The notes below the pieces were generated by a model that saw only the letters and a list, made by a program, of their open reading frames with translations, did no database searches and was not told the origin of the DNA. A program made the translations under genes and the position numbers. A stretch of DNA of 30,004 bases from the IMG/VR virus record IMGVR_UViG_3300046167_000415, positions 1 to 30,004 of that record. One strand, 5' to 3'. Below are positions 7,436-12,941 of this stretch, piece after piece. The first letter of the stretch is position 1. Each line of letters begins with the position of its first letter. The stretch comes from a virus.

Positions 7436-7867
7436 TTACCCTCTAAAGCCTTTGCCTTTTTTTTCCGCTTCATTCCTTAGGTGTATCTCCTGATCAATAG
7501 CGGTACGCATATCAATCTGAGTCATTGGCCTAAAGTTTTCAGTCTTCAAATATGCAGCTGCAAAATCATAGACATCACCATAAAATCTATAGGCTACCAT
7601 TCTTTTTGCAGGGTCAGGATGGTACCGCCACTTGTGTTGTTTTATGGCGTGAATCACCGTGCAATGGCTCATAGGCTGAAAAACTATCGTACCCTCAACG
7701 CGCCTCTTAAATTTAAATATATTCCCAATCTGCTGCATTGAATATATTGGTCTCAAGGCAACCATGATTGCCATTCGAGCATCAACGATGTCCCTACGCC
7801 TTGAGCGTAGGGACGTGTCGATTCCAAAGTTTTCATGCACTGCTTTTAGTATCTCGTGCTGGTGCAT
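7436..7867 (-). CDS. DnaA domain IV-like DNA-binding protein
   Basis: This 143-residue protein contains RSRRRDIVDARMAIMVALRP, then MQQIGNIF and SHCTVIHAIKQH, which matches the layout of the DnaA C-terminal DNA-binding domain: an RRR..VxAR helix, a GxxF helix and a D/SHxTVxHA signature helix. The ATPase domain is absent. Relative to DnaA there is an insertion of about 13 residues (KRRVEGTIVFQPM) between the helices. Stand-alone DnaA-IV-like proteins occur in phages and could mark an origin or regulate genes. It sits between the SSB and other replication genes. A perfect palindrome (7790-7814) lies inside the coding region. Confidence 0.75.
   Translation of the reverse strand: MHQHEILKAVHENFGIDTSLRSRRRDIVDARMAIMVALRPIYSMQQIGNIFKFKRRVEGTIVFQPMSHCTVIHAIKQHKWRYHPDPAKRMVAYRFYGDVYDFAAAYLKTENFRPMTQIDMRTAIDQEIHLRNEAEKKGKGFRG
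7790..7814. repeat. Perfect 10-bp inverted repeat with 5-base loop
   Basis: GTCCCTACGC and GCGTAGGGAC flank a CTTGA loop. The repeat lies within the codons for the SLRSRRRD segment of the DnaA-like protein. Being GC-rich in AT-rich surroundings it would form a very stable stem in RNA or a symmetric protein-binding site in DNA. It could be a target of the encoded DNA-binding protein, an mRNA hairpin or chance. Confidence 0.9.
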
Positions 7868-7868
7868 A

Positions 7869-8402
7869 TTAAAATGGTAGGTCGTCGTTTGTAGTTTCGA
7901 ATGCTTCGGCTGCTGTTGCTACATCAGGCTTATTTGTAGGTACCTCTGCTGCACCCAACGGCATTTCCTGTGATACATCAATGCCTTCAAATAAAGCTGC
8001 ATCTGGTGCGCTCTCATAAGATTCTAAAGCAAGAACTAAAGCTTCATTAATATAAACCGTCAGACCTTTCTTGCCGCCCATCTCATACGCTTTAATCGTA
8101 GCACGTACTCGAAGAGTTGAGCCGTTGCCTATAAGACCAGTGTACAAAGTTTTTGACTTGTCCCATACCTTGATAAGGTTTTTTGTTTTAAGTCGTACCG
8201 TTGGCTGCTCGTATTTCGCTTGTGTGACGTGCTCAAGAACACGCATTCCCTCAATCGTTTTAATACTTGCAGCGTCTAGTGTTAAGTCAACTTGGTACTT
8301 CTCACTCATCTGATCTGTTCCACTCGCTTCTGTAAGTCGAGCCCAGTTTGCTGTTCCAGTTAATACAACTGAAACGCCTTTTGCAAAATCTAAATTTGCC
8401 AT
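7869..8402 (-). CDS. ssb: Single-stranded DNA-binding protein
   Basis: A 177-residue protein with a beta-rich N-terminal body (FAKGVSVVLTGTANWARL; RVRATIKAYE; KGLTVYINEAL) and an acidic C-terminus ending TTNDDLPF, the tail typical of SSBs, with a terminal Phe that recruits partner enzymes. The body is compatible with the phage OB-fold SSB families (gp2.5-like/DUF2815-like) rather than with bacterial Ssb. I chose the ATG at 8402 (MANLDFAKG). An in-frame ATG at 8453 would place the start inside the RNA structure at 8421-8465 and add an atypical N-terminus. It sits between MazG and the DnaA-like gene. It is probably regulated through its structured leader. Confidence 0.82.
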   Translation of the reverse strand: MANLDFAKGVSVVLTGTANWARLTEASGTDQMSEKYQVDLTLDAASIKTIEGMRVLEHVTQAKYEQPTVRLKTKNLIKVWDKSKTLYTGLIGNGSTLRVRATIKAYEMGGKKGLTVYINEALVLALESYESAPDAALFEGIDVSQEMPLGAAEVPTNKPDVATAAEAFETTNDDLPF

Positions 8403-8420
8403 ATCTTTATTGTTATGTGC

Positions 8421-8465
8421 TGCCCCTTTAATAATTATAACGTTGTGGGGCATTTACAACGTTAT
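8421..8465 (-). promoter_or_regulatory. Predicted H-type RNA pseudoknot in the SSB leader
   Basis: On the transcribed strand a perfect 10-bp stem forms between 8465-8456 (ATAACGTTGT) and 8446-8437 (ACAACGTTAT). Its 9-base loop ends TGCCCC (8452-8447), which is complementary over 6 bases to GGGGCA at 8426-8421. The linker lengths suit an H-type pseudoknot: AAA crosses the 6-bp stem and AATTATTAAA crosses the 10-bp stem. An 18-base A/T-rich unstructured segment leads to the SSB ATG at 8402. T4 gene 32 has an autoregulatory pseudoknot in the same position relative to its SSB gene. The base pairing is seen; the function is inferred. Confidence 0.72.
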
Positions 8466-8467
8466 GC

Positions 8468-8767
8468 TTAGTCTTTTATGAATGTGCCGTTCTGCATCTT
8501 GCCTTTACGCTTAGCAATAACGCTGTAGGCTTCATTGATACACTCCTCAACATTAACGCCTGCGAAATAAGCTACGCTTGTTAAAACAACAATGCTATCG
8601 CCTATGGCGTCTATAATTTCTTCAGTGTCTTCATTAAGCACTGCTTTAGCAAGCTCACCAGCTTCTTCATAGAATTTGATGGTTTGCGTTTTAAGGTCAC
8701 CCTTTTCATAAATGCCTTTTTCACGAGCCCAAGTTCTGATAGGGCTAAACTCATTTGATAGTTTCAT
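8468..8767 (-). CDS. MazG-like nucleotide pyrophosphohydrolase
   Basis: This 99-residue all-alpha protein has the MazG/dCTPase-type metal site: FYEEAGELAKAVL (ExxE, residues 29-41) and IIDAIGDSIVVLTSVAYFAG (ExxD-like, with Glu and Asp ligands). Members hydrolyse NTPs or dNTPs to the monophosphate and pyrophosphate; human DCTPP1, which acts on dCTP and modified dCTP, is a relative. The gene overlaps the upstream thymidylate-synthase homologue by 4 bases (ATGA). Together they could turn dCTP into dCMP and then a modified dCMP, but substrate choice cannot be read from sequence and other house-cleaning roles are possible. Confidence 0.85.
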   Translation of the reverse strand: MKLSNEFSPIRTWAREKGIYEKGDLKTQTIKFYEEAGELAKAVLNEDTEEIIDAIGDSIVVLTSVAYFAGVNVEECINEAYSVIAKRKGKMQNGTFIKD

Positions 8768-9519
8768 AAAATTAATTTTGCTTTGATATAAGGACCTTGA
8801 CCGTCCATCTTGATTTCTACACCGCCTACTGCAGCGGCATCATTAATAATAAGGCTGCTGTTGTAGTGCTCGCCTTCTACATATTCAAGCACTGCATCTC
8901 TGTGCTCATTGTAAACGTGCACATTTATAAAGTGGTAAATGATATTGAATACTTCAAGACCTAACTGGTCAGCGATGTACTTAAGAAGTAAATATCCTAC
9001 GAGTGCATCGTAAGGAAATCCAAGGAACAGGTCAGAGCTTCTAAAGGTCATAACCATTTGCAATGCACCACCTCGTTTAATAAAATCAAACTCAGTATAG
9101 CAGCAAGGTATTTTTTGGTCTTCTAAATCTCGCGGCTGCCATAGGCTGATTCTAGCGCGCCGAGATGTATAAGGCTTGCGTAATTCACTTAACACGTATT
9201 CTATTTGGTCAGGATTGCTGCGAAGCTGGTAACCATAGCTTTTTGCTACGTGCCCATCTTCTGCATAGTCGTCCCACCATTTTATATTGTGCTCGTGTAA
9301 GAACTCAATATCAGTGCGGCCCTCAAGCATCCAAACCCACTCAGCTAGTGCCTTATCGTAGAATACTTTTTTACCTGTTATAATAGGCGGGTCGTAACGA
9401 TTTGCACGCAGGCTCATATTTATTTGAGCCATTGTATTTCCGTTGCGCGTAGGCAACTGCTCACCTCCGTGAATTACGGATTGCAGGAGGCTCTTATAGT
9501 TGTCTTCAAACTTATTCAT
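8764..9519 (-). CDS. Thymidylate synthase family; probable dCMP hydroxymethylase or related dCMP-modifying enzyme
   Basis: A 251-residue member of the thymidylate synthase fold. Catalytic Cys140 is in IPCCYTEF, Arg160-Ser161-Ser162-Asp163 form the phosphate motif exactly 20 residues later, as in ThyA, and the conserved His201-x-Tyr203 (HVY) is present. The position of E. coli ThyA Asn177, in the motif GLPFN, is here Asp171 (GFPYD). Asn selects dUMP; Asp at this site is the hallmark of dCMP hydroxymethylases such as T4 gp42. The adjacent His147 of ThyA is Tyr141 here. I chose MNKFEDNYKS at 9519, overlapping the upstream stop by 8 bases. The dCMP preference is inferred, and whether the product is hydroxymethyl- or methyl-dCMP is open. 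Confidence 0.85.
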   Translation of the reverse strand: MNKFEDNYKSLLQSVIHGGEQLPTRNGNTMAQINMSLRANRYDPPIITGKKVFYDKALAEWVWMLEGRTDIEFLHEHNIKWWDDYAEDGHVAKSYGYQLRSNPDQIEYVLSELRKPYTSRRARISLWQPRDLEDQKIPCCYTEFDFIKRGGALQMVMTFRSSDLFLGFPYDALVGYLLLKYIADQLGLEVFNIIYHFINVHVYNEHRDAVLEYVEGEHYNSSLIINDAAAVGGVEIKMDGQGPYIKAKLIL

Positions 9520-9784
9520 TGCCGTGCTTTTTATTGTATTCGTCAAGTGCTGAGATGTAAGCAACTGCATCAAGCATAGTATCCTCTTTCATATTGTAGG
9601 CCATACGGCTTATTTTAAGAGCCACCATGCACTTATAAAAATCTTCTGGTGTTATCTGCTTATTACATAATTCAGATGCGACACGCGCGGCCTTAGTCAT
9701 TGATTCATCGAAAGGACCGTATTGCCTTTCTTTTTCCTCACTTCGATCGTGAGCGATGTTGTGCGCTTTCAGTAGTATGCTCAT
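9512..9784 (-). CDS. DUF6378-like protein
   Basis: A 90-residue helical protein resembling the phage domain DUF6378: an early ERQYGPFDESM (the YG..n motif), a middle PEDFYKCMVALKISRMAYN and a final Asp-containing DTMLDAVAYISALDEYNK. The pattern of acidic residues across helices recalls MazG-like all-alpha folds. Function is unknown; its position before the nucleotide-metabolism genes hints at a role in nucleotide handling. It overlaps the thymidylate-synthase homologue by 8 bases. Confidence 0.7.
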   Translation of the reverse strand: MSILLKAHNIAHDRSEEKERQYGPFDESMTKAARVASELCNKQITPEDFYKCMVALKISRMAYNMKEDTMLDAVAYISALDEYNKKHGNE

Positions 9785-9793
9785 GCAACTATT

Positions 9794-9922
9794 TTAAAAG
9801 TTAATACCAAAGACCCAAAGAAGGCCTTTATAAATTAGCATTGACGATAAGGCTACGAACCCTAGTAATGCATAGGCCACAACCGTGTAGCCTATGTTCT
9901 CTGCAGTGTTGTACTTTTTCAT
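9794..9922 (-). CDS. 42-residue membrane peptide
   Basis: A short gene, MKKYNTAENIGYTVVAYALL then a hydrophobic run to the end (GFVALSSMLIYKGLLWVFGINF), giving one long or two short membrane segments. It overlaps the upstream stop by 4 bases (ATGA), which supports expression. Its position among the first early genes could fit a host-takeover or superinfection-exclusion role, but nothing in the sequence shows which. Confidence 0.7.
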   Translation of the reverse strand: MKKYNTAENIGYTVVAYALLGFVALSSMLIYKGLLWVFGINF

Positions 9923-10143
9923 GCTTCTTCTTTTATAAAATTTTCAAGAAGCTCAATAGTTTTATTAGCTTCGTCATAGTTCATACCGTTTTCAGTTAAG
10001 AAAACTTCAACGTAAACATTAGCATCAAAATAATCGTGCAAGTCTGCAAAGGTATTTATTTCAATGTGCGGGTTTTCAGAAATGAAGTCAGCAAGATCTT
10101 GTTTTGCTCTTCTGAGATTTCTTTCAAATAGTGTAGGTGTCAT
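9919..10143 (-). CDS. Hypothetical early protein
   Basis: A 74-residue acidic protein (MTPTLFERNLRRAKQDLADF; ending LLENFIKEEA), the second gene of the early operon. No family is recognised. The first gene of the operon ends 5 bases upstream and the membrane peptide gene overlaps it by 4 bases. Small acidic early proteins often modify host functions, which is only a general expectation. Confidence 0.68.
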   Translation of the reverse strand: MTPTLFERNLRRAKQDLADFISENPHIEINTFADLHDYFDANVYVEVFLTENGMNYDEANKTIELLENFIKEEA

Positions 10144-10147
10144 GTTC

Positions 10148-10414
10148 TTAAAGGTTATCGTTAACGAAATCGAAAAGTGCTATGTAAGCAAGCTGCTGAA
10201 TATTTGTAGGCGTACCGAAAATATCGTGGTTCTCAAAATCAGTAACGCCGCACTCAGCAATAATTTGGTAGCACTGAGAATAGTAGATGACTGCATTATC
10301 AACCTCACGGTGTATAATATCAGTGACACCGTCTTCAGGCGTTTCAGTTGCAAACTCTTGCTCAATCGTTTCTTTGAGGTCGTCTAGAAAGACGTACTTG
10401 TTGAATGTGTCCAT
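10148..10414 (-). CDS. Hypothetical early protein, first gene of the early operon
   Basis: An 88-residue acidic protein (MDTFNKYVFLDDLKETIEQE; ending LAYIALFDFVNDNL). It is the first gene after the long non-coding region, so it should be among the first expressed. It resembles small phage proteins of unknown function in Bacteroidota phages. The leader is A-rich (accaaaaagaaatacatt) without a Shine-Dalgarno sequence. Confidence 0.7.
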   Translation of the reverse strand: MDTFNKYVFLDDLKETIEQEFATETPEDGVTDIIHREVDNAVIYYSQCYQIIAECGVTDFENHDIFGTPTNIQQLAYIALFDFVNDNL

Positions 10415-10545
10415 AATGTATTTCTTTTTGGTTACAACTAAATTAATACAAAAATCAATACGAACGACGGCTAACGTAAAAAAAATATAGTTGCCTCATC
10501 AAGTAGGCTCAAATATCGTTTGTCTCCTGGGTGAGTATCTATTTA

Positions 10546-10573
10546 TATATAGGGGGTGCTAACCCCATATATA
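10546..10573. repeat. Inverted repeat in the regulatory region
   Basis: TATATA-G-GGGG and CCCC-A-TATATA flank the loop TGCTAA: four GC pairs, one mismatch and six AT pairs. No T-run follows on either strand, so it is not a typical terminator. An operator, origin hairpin or leader structure of the early mRNA are possible. Confidence 0.8.
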
Positions 10574-10619
10574 GAAATAAATACGAAGACAAATAATCTT
10601 TTATTTTTATTCTTTCTTA

Positions 10620-10667
10620 TATATATAGGAAGAAGAAAAAGAAAACTAACAGGTTTTTTGTTCGTAA
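10620..10667. repeat. 48-bp direct repeat, copy 1
   Basis: This matches 29507-29554 at 46 of 48 positions; the first 37 bases are identical. On the minus strand it is a hairpin followed by a T-rich tract, but two changes weaken the stem here compared with copy 2. It lies just after the strong late terminator, so it may be a backup terminator. Confidence 0.85.
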
Positions 10668-10696
10668 AGGTACAATCCGTTTCATATATGAGACTA

Positions 10697-10725
10697 GAAA
10701 AGGGAGCCTGCAAAAGCAAACTCCC
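10697..10725 (-). terminator. Rho-independent terminator of the late/lysis operon
   Basis: On the minus strand GGGAGTTTGC pairs with GCAGGCTCCC (two G-U wobbles) around a TTTT loop and is followed by TTTTCT. It lies 44 bases after the spanin stop and closes the late operon. Confidence 0.8.
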
Positions 10726-10769
10726 TCCTCACACAACAACAAAACAACAGCTAAGCTGCCGAATGTATT

Positions 10770-11186
10770 CTATTTTATTAATCGACCAGCGACACGGATA
10801 AGTACAAGCGCTAAGATAAAACCTATAACTCCGCCAAGGGCTAAATTGCGCTCTTTCTTTTCCGGTACAATCTGAACCATCGGTACCTCTTTAAGTATCC
10901 GAATCGTATCCGGCGGACATTCCACATCAACCTCAATAGTGTCAAAGCTCCGTCTAATATCAACAACCACTCCATTTTTTACTACCCTAATGGTATCGAC
11001 CTCTTTAATAAGTATGGTGTCTCTAAGCTCAACGCTTTCCTTTATTATTGTCGTGTCGATCCTTAGAACCGTGTCCCGAGCAAGCGCTGGGTTTTTTGCA
11101 ATCGCACGCTTTAGGTGCCACGATGCACCACAGCTTGTCAGCATCAATGCTATAACGACGACCCCTAACTTCCACAAGAGTCGCAT
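10770..11186 (-). CDS. Probable unimolecular spanin (u-spanin)
   Basis: This 138-residue protein has an N-terminal lipoprotein signal (MRLLWKLGVVVIALMLTSCG, lipobox LTSC with Cys19), a periplasmic body rich in Asp-Thr-Ile beta-strand-like repeats (RDTVLRI, RDTILIKEVDTIRV, PDTIRIL) and a C-terminal membrane segment (LALGGVIGFILALVLIRVAG). One protein anchored in both membranes is the definition of a u-spanin, as in T1 gp11, which has a similar length and beta-rich body. It would fuse inner and outer membranes in the last step of lysis. It is the last gene of the lysis cassette, before the terminator. Confidence 0.78.
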   Translation of the reverse strand: MRLLWKLGVVVIALMLTSCGASWHLKRAIAKNPALARDTVLRIDTTIIKESVELRDTILIKEVDTIRVVKNGVVVDIRRSFDTIEVDVECPPDTIRILKEVPMVQIVPEKKERNLALGGVIGFILALVLIRVAGRLIK

Positions 11187-11275
11187 TCCTCAGGGTTTTC
11201 TATAGAGCATTGTGGTTGCTCCTGGTTTTCTAATTCCTCAATAAAGCTGTTGAAGCTGTCTTCCCAATCATCCAT
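11165..11275 (-). CDS. 36-residue acidic Cys-containing protein
   Basis: A micro-gene, MDDWEDSFNSFIEELENQEQ followed by a Cys-rich end (CSIENPEECDSCGS). Its ATG directly follows the stop of the upstream gene, and it overlaps the spanin gene by 22 bases. It has no signal or membrane segment. Its presence inside the lysis cassette is notable, but its function is unknown. Confidence 0.55.
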   Translation of the reverse strand: MDDWEDSFNSFIEELENQEQPQCSIENPEECDSCGS

Positions 11276-11446
11276 TTACTTGCTTGTTTTAGGGTCTTTA
11301 CTAAATAATAAAGCGAACGCTACACCAAGGAAAGCGCCAAACTCAGTGAGTGTAGCTTTATCCATAATGATAAGAGCGATGCCAGTTATAAAGATAACTC
11401 CCCCAGCAATAGAGGTTTTTGTGTTTTCAGTGATTCTATTAAACAT
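11276..11446 (-). CDS. 56-residue membrane protein, candidate holin or antiholin
   Basis: A short gene, MFNRITENTKTSIAGGVIFI, with two likely membrane segments (SIAGGVIFITGIALIIM and FGAFLGVAFALLF) and a charged C-terminus SKDPKTSK. The size and topology fit class II holins. It follows a membrane-anchored coiled-coil gene by 1 base and is followed without a gap by the 36-residue gene. The lysis role is inferred from topology and from its position between endolysin and spanin. Confidence 0.65.
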   Translation of the reverse strand: MFNRITENTKTSIAGGVIFITGIALIIMDKATLTEFGAFLGVAFALLFSKDPKTSK

Positions 11447-11447
11447 C

Positions 11448-11747
11448 TTATTTTCTTTTTAGTATATCAATCTCACGGTGTAAGTAGCGGTTCTCGGTTT
11501 CAAGCTCTGCTACCTTTTGCGTAAGGCTTAAGATTTTAAGCTGCGCCGCATCAAGTGCTGCACTCATTTCATTGACACGTTTAAGGAGGTCATCGCGGAA
11601 CATTGTTTCGGGGTTTTCAGCACGCTCTTCCTGTCGCAATTCGCGTGCCGCATCCTTTTTAGTCTTAATGACTATTTCATAAAACTTAAATGCCGCACCG
11701 CTCCCTAAGATCGTGACCAAGGCTATGATTAGTTCTTTGCTCTCCAT
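11448..11747 (-). CDS. Membrane-anchored coiled-coil protein of the lysis cassette
   Basis: This 99-residue protein has one N-terminal membrane segment (LIIALVTILGSGAAFKFYEIV) followed by a charged region and a C-terminal coiled coil (LDAAQLKILSLTQKVAELE and on). The layout resembles XhlA-type or i-spanin-like proteins. I chose MESKELIIALV at 11747; the in-frame extension to 11825 lies inside the previous gene. With a u-spanin present, a holin-associated role seems likelier than an i-spanin, but this is not certain. Confidence 0.7.
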   Translation of the reverse strand: MESKELIIALVTILGSGAAFKFYEIVIKTKKDAARELRQEERAENPETMFRDDLLKRVNEMSAALDAAQLKILSLTQKVAELETENRYLHREIDILKRK

Positions 11748-12112
11748 TGTTTTGTTACTCGTATTTGATTGATGACTGCTGCGATAGCGATTATAAGCCA
11801 ACCGAACCGAGAGGGAGCTTCCCACAAAAGCCCAGTCATAATGTATTGTTCAACGGTGAGGAACGCCACTAAGGTAGCTATCACCGTGCTGTAGTATCTG
11901 CAACGTAAATCGCGCATCCCTACGCTATAGAACTGAAACAATCCCCCAGCTATAGCAACAAAGATGATGTGCCATTTAAAGCCTATCTCTGCCCATACTG
12001 CTGCGGGTAGTAGGAAAGTGTGCAATACAGCAATCAGAAGCTCTAAGAACTCGCTATCTGCAAAGCTCAACACCGTTGAGATGTTCCTTTTTATAAGTTT
12101 AAAGTCTACCAT
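11729..12112 (-). CDS. Multi-pass membrane protein, candidate holin
   Basis: A 127-residue protein with about four predicted membrane segments: FLELLIAVLHTFLLPAAVWA, WHIIFVAIAGGLFQFYSVG, YYSTVIATLVAFLTVEQYI and FGWLIIAIAAVI, ending with a basic tail (RVTKQWRAKN). It directly follows the endolysin gene, overlapping it by 7 bases, and overlaps the next gene by 19. It is the best candidate for the holin that lets the endolysin reach the wall, although the number of segments is on the high side. Confidence 0.68.
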   Translation of the reverse strand: MVDFKLIKRNISTVLSFADSEFLELLIAVLHTFLLPAAVWAEIGFKWHIIFVAIAGGLFQFYSVGMRDLRCRYYSTVIATLVAFLTVEQYIMTGLLWEAPSRFGWLIIAIAAVINQIRVTKQWRAKN

Positions 12113-12564
12113 TTTGCATACTTTGTTTTGTTGTTGTCATCCTTGTAGGCAATAAGAACCTCACCTCTATTGCCCTCTTTCTTATAAGAGCAATGCACCC
12201 AAGCGTACTCCCCAACATTATCGGGGAACTCACCAATGAGTTGGTCAAATTCTAAGTGGTCTTTGATATACATAAAGAGCTCCTTGTTGGTGTAGCCCTT
12301 TGTGCTTTGCATATCTAAAGCCTCACCTTTTGAGTGTTGCGATTTACTTGACCCGCCTATTGCTTTATTCAACGCCTCGGATCGATAACCAGAGGTAACT
12401 CTTAAAGGCTTGCCAAAGTGTTCTCGGCAAGGCTGAAAGATATTGTTTGCCACTTCCTTTAGATTGATAAGGTGCGTGACCGTTGGCTTGTTGGCAATCC
12501 CTCTTCGTAAAGCAGTCGCAGAGGACGTCGCTTCGGCAAGGCTTAAGTTGTCGCTCAGTAGCAT
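12106..12564 (-). CDS. Endolysin, peptidase M15 family
   Basis: This 152-residue zinc peptidase should cleave D-Ala-containing peptide bonds in peptidoglycan. It shows the M15_3 motifs: VTSGYRSEALNKAIGG, then SQHSKGEALDM with zinc ligands His77 and Asp84, and WVHCSY with His124. There is no signal peptide, so export should depend on a holin; candidates lie directly downstream. Its ATG overlaps the previous stop (TAATG). The family call is firm; lysis function follows from context. Confidence 0.9.
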   Translation of the reverse strand: MLLSDNLSLAEATSSATALRRGIANKPTVTHLINLKEVANNIFQPCREHFGKPLRVTSGYRSEALNKAIGGSSKSQHSKGEALDMQSTKGYTNKELFMYIKDHLEFDQLIGEFPDNVGEYAWVHCSYKKEGNRGEVLIAYKDDNNKTKYAKW

Positions 12565-12929
12565 TAGAGTTGTGCATCAGCGTTGTCCGCAATAAACGCC
12601 CTGGCTTCCTCTGCTGTCATCACCGTATACTTTGGTGCAGCTTTGCCTTTACCTAAAGCAAGAAGTGCAGATACTTCTGAATCTTTCCAGCTTGCAGTGA
12701 TCTCATAAACGATGAATTCCACATCGTTGACGCTAACCGATACGGCCGCACCGAAATCCGCTTTGTACTTTTCGCCGTATTGTTCCCACGTTGGATGCAC
12801 TAATGTGGTTGTATCAACCGCACCTTCATCATCGTAGGTGTAGGTATTCCAATCGTATCGTGTGATTGATGACGGCAATGCATTTGCATTGTCCGCCGCT
12901 GGAATTGAGATGTAAACGTTTCCCCTCAT
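12564..12929 (-). CDS. Hypothetical late protein before the endolysin
   Basis: A 121-residue acidic protein, MRGNVYISIPAADNANALPS, beta-rich at first and ending with helical YTVMTAEEARAFIADNADAQ. Similar genes sit between tail-fibre and lysis genes in related phages and may be tail-associated or virion accessory proteins. No family is recognised. The spacing is 12 bases from the LamG gene and a 1-base overlap with the endolysin. Confidence 0.65.
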   Translation of the reverse strand: MRGNVYISIPAADNANALPSSITRYDWNTYTYDDEGAVDTTTLVHPTWEQYGEKYKADFGAAVSVSVNDVEFIVYEITASWKDSEVSALLALGKGKAAPKYTVMTAEEARAFIADNADAQL

Positions 12930-12941
12930 TTTGATTCTTTT

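Larger units (their letters stand above)
10415..10769. other. Main non-coding region between late and early operons
   Basis: These 355 bases hold no convincing gene. In transcription order they contain the late-operon terminator (10697-10725), a copy of a 48-bp repeat (10620-10667), a very AT-rich stretch, an inverted repeat (10546-10573) and the leader of the first early gene. The early promoter must lie here; GATATTTG (10511-10518) and TAATTTAG (10439-10446) each differ by one base from the Bacteroidota TAnnTTTG box, but neither has a clear TTTG 19-21 bases upstream. The AT-rich stretch is also a candidate replication origin. Confidence 0.7.

Noticed and set aside
8403-8453. Alternative upstream start for the SSB gene (ATG at 8453)
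   Set aside because: It would add an atypical N-terminus and put the start within the stable stem; the ATG at 8402 gives a typical protein start and an A-rich leader.
10546-10573. Inverted repeat as a bidirectional terminator
   Set aside because: No T-run follows on either strand; good terminators exist nearby.
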